A DNA stretch of 64,000 bases from Brevibacterium antiquum CNRZ 918 (GTDB lineage: Bacteria > Actinomycetota > Actinomycetes > Actinomycetales > Brevibacteriaceae): contig NZ_FXZD01000010.1 in NCBI RefSeq assembly GCF_900169145.1, positions 1 through 64,000 of the forward strand, given 5' to 3'. The translations under genes were made by a program, and so were the position numbers. The notes beneath the pieces are model-generated. The model searched no databases, was not told where the DNA came from, and worked only from the letters and a program-made list of their open reading frames with translations. Every line of letters starts with the position of its first letter. The stretch's first letter is position 1. Shown piece by piece: positions 62,323 to 64,000 of this stretch.

Positions 62323-63439
62323 AGGTGCGCAGGTCGCTGATCAGCGATCGAGTCACCTCGGTCAGCGATTGGGTGTCCTTGAACACGTTCTGCAGCCGCT
62401 GATAGGGCACGCCGCGGTCGATGATCGAGGTGATGGAGTTCAGCTCGTCTGTGCAGCCCAGACGCTGTGCCACCGGGGCCAGGCGCGCGATCTCATCGGC
62501 CAGGCATTCGGTGACCAGACGCTCATCGGCCTCGGCATTCTCGATGATGATGGCGTCCATGCCGTAGCGTGCGGCACGCCACTTGTTCTCGTCGTGGAAC
62601 CAATCCGGCATCGTCGGCAGGGCCTCACCGGCATCAAGACGGGCGGAGAAGTCGTCGACGAGGCACTGGATGAGAGCTGTGATCGCGGTGATCTCCTCGA
62701 GCGTGGGCAGCCCATCGCAGACTCTGACCTCGACGGTTCCCCAGTTCGGGGCGGGCCGGATGTCCCAGCGGATCTCATTGATGTTGTCGATGATGCCAGT
62801 GGTGAGCATGTCGGCCACGTACTTCTCGTAGTCCGACCACTCGTCGAACTGGAAGGGCAGTCCAGCGGTCGGCAGCTGCTGGAACATCATCGCCCGGTTT
62901 GAGGCATAGCCGGTGTCGGTCCCGCCCCAGAACGGTGATGATGCGCTCAGTGCTTGAAGGTGGGGGACATAGGCGAGGAGGGCGTTGACGATCGGCAGCA
63001 CCTTGTCCCGGGAGTCGATGCCCACGTGGACGTGGACGCCGAAGATGAGCATGTTCCGGCCCCACCACTGGGTGCGATCGACGAGCTCGAGGTAGCGGTC
63101 CTTGGCGCGGACCTCCTGAGACTGCCACTGCGCGAACGGATGCGTCCCAGCAGACATGAGTTCGATTCCACGGTCCTCGGTGAGCGTGCGCAGGGCACCC
63201 ATGGACGTGGCCAGGTCCTCAGCGATTCCGGACACCTGCTTGTGGACGCCGGTGACGAGCTCGATCGTGTTCGTGAGCATTTCGCCCACGATCTGCTTCT
63301 CGAATTCGGGTGCACGTTCGGCGACATCGGCGAGGAGGATCTCGGCGGCGGGAGTCAGATCAAGGCTGTCCCCGTCCAACAGAGCCAGTTCCCATTCGAC
63401 TCCAAGCGTGGAGCGGGGTGAGCGTGCGAAATCGACCAT
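62312..63439 (-). CDS. GCS2-family carboxylate-amine ligase (YbdK-like glutamate-cysteine ligase)
   Basis: The 375-residue protein has the GCS2 signatures STLGVEWELALLD (about 10-22), LMSAGTHPFAQW, IFGVHVHVGIDSRDKVLP, WGTVEVRVCDGLPTLEEI and ENKWRAARYG. Family members form gamma-glutamyl amides from glutamate and cysteine with ATP. Actinobacteria rely on mycothiol rather than glutathione, so the true substrate is uncertain. ATG 63439 sits 6 nt behind TATGAT; an upstream in-frame ATG (63499) is less likely. Confidence 0.9.
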   Translation of the reverse strand: MVDFARSPRSTLGVEWELALLDGDSLDLTPAAEILLADVAERAPEFEKQIVGEMLTNTIELVTGVHKQVSGIAEDLATSMGALRTLTEDRGIELMSAGTHPFAQWQSQEVRAKDRYLELVDRTQWWGRNMLIFGVHVHVGIDSRDKVLPIVNALLAYVPHLQALSASSPFWGGTDTGYASNRAMMFQQLPTAGLPFQFDEWSDYEKYVADMLTTGIIDNINEIRWDIRPAPNWGTVEVRVCDGLPTLEEITAITALIQCLVDDFSARLDAGEALPTMPDWFHDENKWRAARYGMDAIIIENAEADERLVTECLADEIARLAPVAQRLGCTDELNSITSIIDRGVPYQRLQNVFKDTQSLTEVTRSLISDLRTSYT

Positions 63440-63445
63440 GGATCG

Positions 63446-63451
63446 ATCATA
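63446..63451 (-). promoter_or_regulatory. -10 hexamer TATGAT, leaderless start
   Basis: Minus-strand TATGAT is followed by 6 nt and the ATG at 63439. Confidence 0.6.
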
Positions 63452-63501
63452 GTATTCCGCACCTGATTTTCTTGCCTCCGCCCGCCTAATGGGCGTCACA
63501 T

Positions 63502-64000
63502 TCAGGCCGCGTGGTCGGTCTCATCCGACAGCCGCGCACCGGATTGCGAATCGAAGAGGTGCAGGCGTGAGAACTCCGGGACGACTCTGACCACGTCACC
63601 TCTGGCCACGCGCGTGCGCCCGCTGACCCTGGTGACGATCGGCATGTCGCCGGTGCCCGTCGTCGCCCGACCGTGCACATAGGCATCGGCACCGAGCTCC
63701 TCGACCAGATCCACACTGACTTCCAGGCCACCGGTTGGTTCCAGACGGAAGTCCTCCGGGCGGATGCCGGCCGTCACCCGATCATCCGTGAGCTCCGAGC
63801 GCTGGGCGTGACTCAACCGGATCTCGGACTCACCGATGCGCAGCGCCCCATCCTGGAGCGGCAGGTCAAAGAGGTTCATCGCCGGAGAACCCATGAAGCC
63901 GGCGACGAAGAGGTTGGCGGGACGGTCGTAGAGGGCCCGCGGAGTGTCCACCTGCTGCAGGCGCCCGTCAGCGAGCACCGCGACGCGATCACCCATCGTC
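63502..64000 (-). CDS. Sugar ABC transporter ATPase (UgpC/MalK family), C-terminal part
   Basis: The gene runs off the right edge, so only the end is visible. MGDRVAVLADGRLQQVDTPR, ALYDRPANLFVAGFMGSPAMN, TAGIRPEDFRLE and the regulatory TOBE domain to the end are typical of the MalK/UgpC group. The nucleotide-binding core lies outside the window. In actinobacteria this ATPase often serves several sugar permeases. Confidence 0.88.
   Translation of the reverse strand, partial: TMGDRVAVLADGRLQQVDTPRALYDRPANLFVAGFMGSPAMNLFDLPLQDGALRIGESEIRLSHAQRSELTDDRVTAGIRPEDFRLEPTGGLEVSVDLVEELGADAYVHGRATTGTGDMPIVTRVSGRTRVARGDVVRVVPEFSRLHLFDSQSGARLSDETDHAA

Noticed and set aside
1..64000. tRNA, rRNA, replication origin or prophage
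   Set aside because: No cloverleaf, rRNA motif, DnaA-box cluster or phage structural gene was recognised by eye; a tRNA scan would confirm.

Overview
The window looks like chromosomal DNA from a high-GC actinobacterium of the Micrococcales, most likely a Brevibacterium or close relative. The evidence is the strong GC bias in codon third positions, frequent GTG/TTG starts, a DUF222/13E12 HNH protein, the guaB3-SURF1-DUF3817-guaA block, the rplM-rpsI-glmM-coaA-glmS-acpS-nnr-alr-tsaEB block, a BioQ-like operator, a DtxR-like box and a mycothiol-type maleylpyruvate isomerase relative. The genus is inferred from gene content, not from a marker alignment. No rRNA, tRNA or CRISPR array was seen.

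Layout. 0.2-3.6 kb: thiamin genes under a TPP riboswitch (thiM-thiE-thiD, then tenA). 3.7-7.0 kb: small membrane proteins and a 13E12-type HNH protein. 7.2-12.4 kb, minus strand: nadA-nadB-nadC plus a NifS-like cysteine desulfurase, i.e. de novo NAD synthesis with a probable dedicated Fe-S maturation enzyme for NadA. 12.6-14.5 kb: panB-panC. 14.8-18.4 kb: a TM-helix channel-like protein and a divergent LysE exporter/LysR regulator pair with palindromic operators. 18.6-22.8 kb: guaB3, SURF1, DUF3817, guaA. 22.9-25.0 kb: ECF biotin transporter bioY-bioM-bioN. 25.1-28.1 kb: MgtA-like mannosyltransferase, LemA-like protein, truA. 28.3-35.6 kb: an LPxTG-anchored 5'-nucleotidase and two coupled paralogous secreted/polytopic membrane proteins of unknown function. 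35.9-38.5 kb: rplM-rpsI, glmM. 38.6-40.2 kb: an accessory AbiEi/DUF559-like gene bracketed by two identical 38-bp terminator stem-loops. 40.3-45.9 kb: ABC exporter, coaA, glmS, acpS. 45.9-51.2 kb: an accessory stretch interrupting the usual acpS-nnr neighbourhood, with a polytopic membrane protein, an intact IS3-family element, a truncated GT2 glycosyltransferase, two orphan immunity-like genes and the C-terminal remnant of a serine recombinase. 51.2-63.4 kb: M20 amidohydrolase, nnr, alr, tsaE-tsaB-rimI, a small insertion (MDMPI-like protein, heme oxygenase, aldo-keto reductase, SRPBCC protein), tsaD, NUDIX, and a GCS2/YbdK ligase. The window ends inside a sugar ABC ATPase gene.

Two window-wide patterns stand out. 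First, twelve genes have a TANNNT -10 hexamer exactly 6 nt (twice 7 nt) before the start codon, with no room for a Shine-Dalgarno sequence, which predicts leaderless mRNAs. Second, short direct tandem repeats (6-45 bp units, 2-6 or more copies) sit repeatedly at gene 3' ends, either as in-frame C-terminal tails (ThiE, NadC, LemA-like) or as duplications that span or follow the stop codon (LysR, bioN, ABC exporter, tsaB, rimI, NUDIX, YbdK).

Most of the window is ordinary housekeeping DNA. The best candidates for something undescribed are the paralogous alkaline-phosphatase-fold/polytopic membrane pair, the 3'-end tandem repeats, and the orphan immunity islet. None of these is proven novel from sequence alone.
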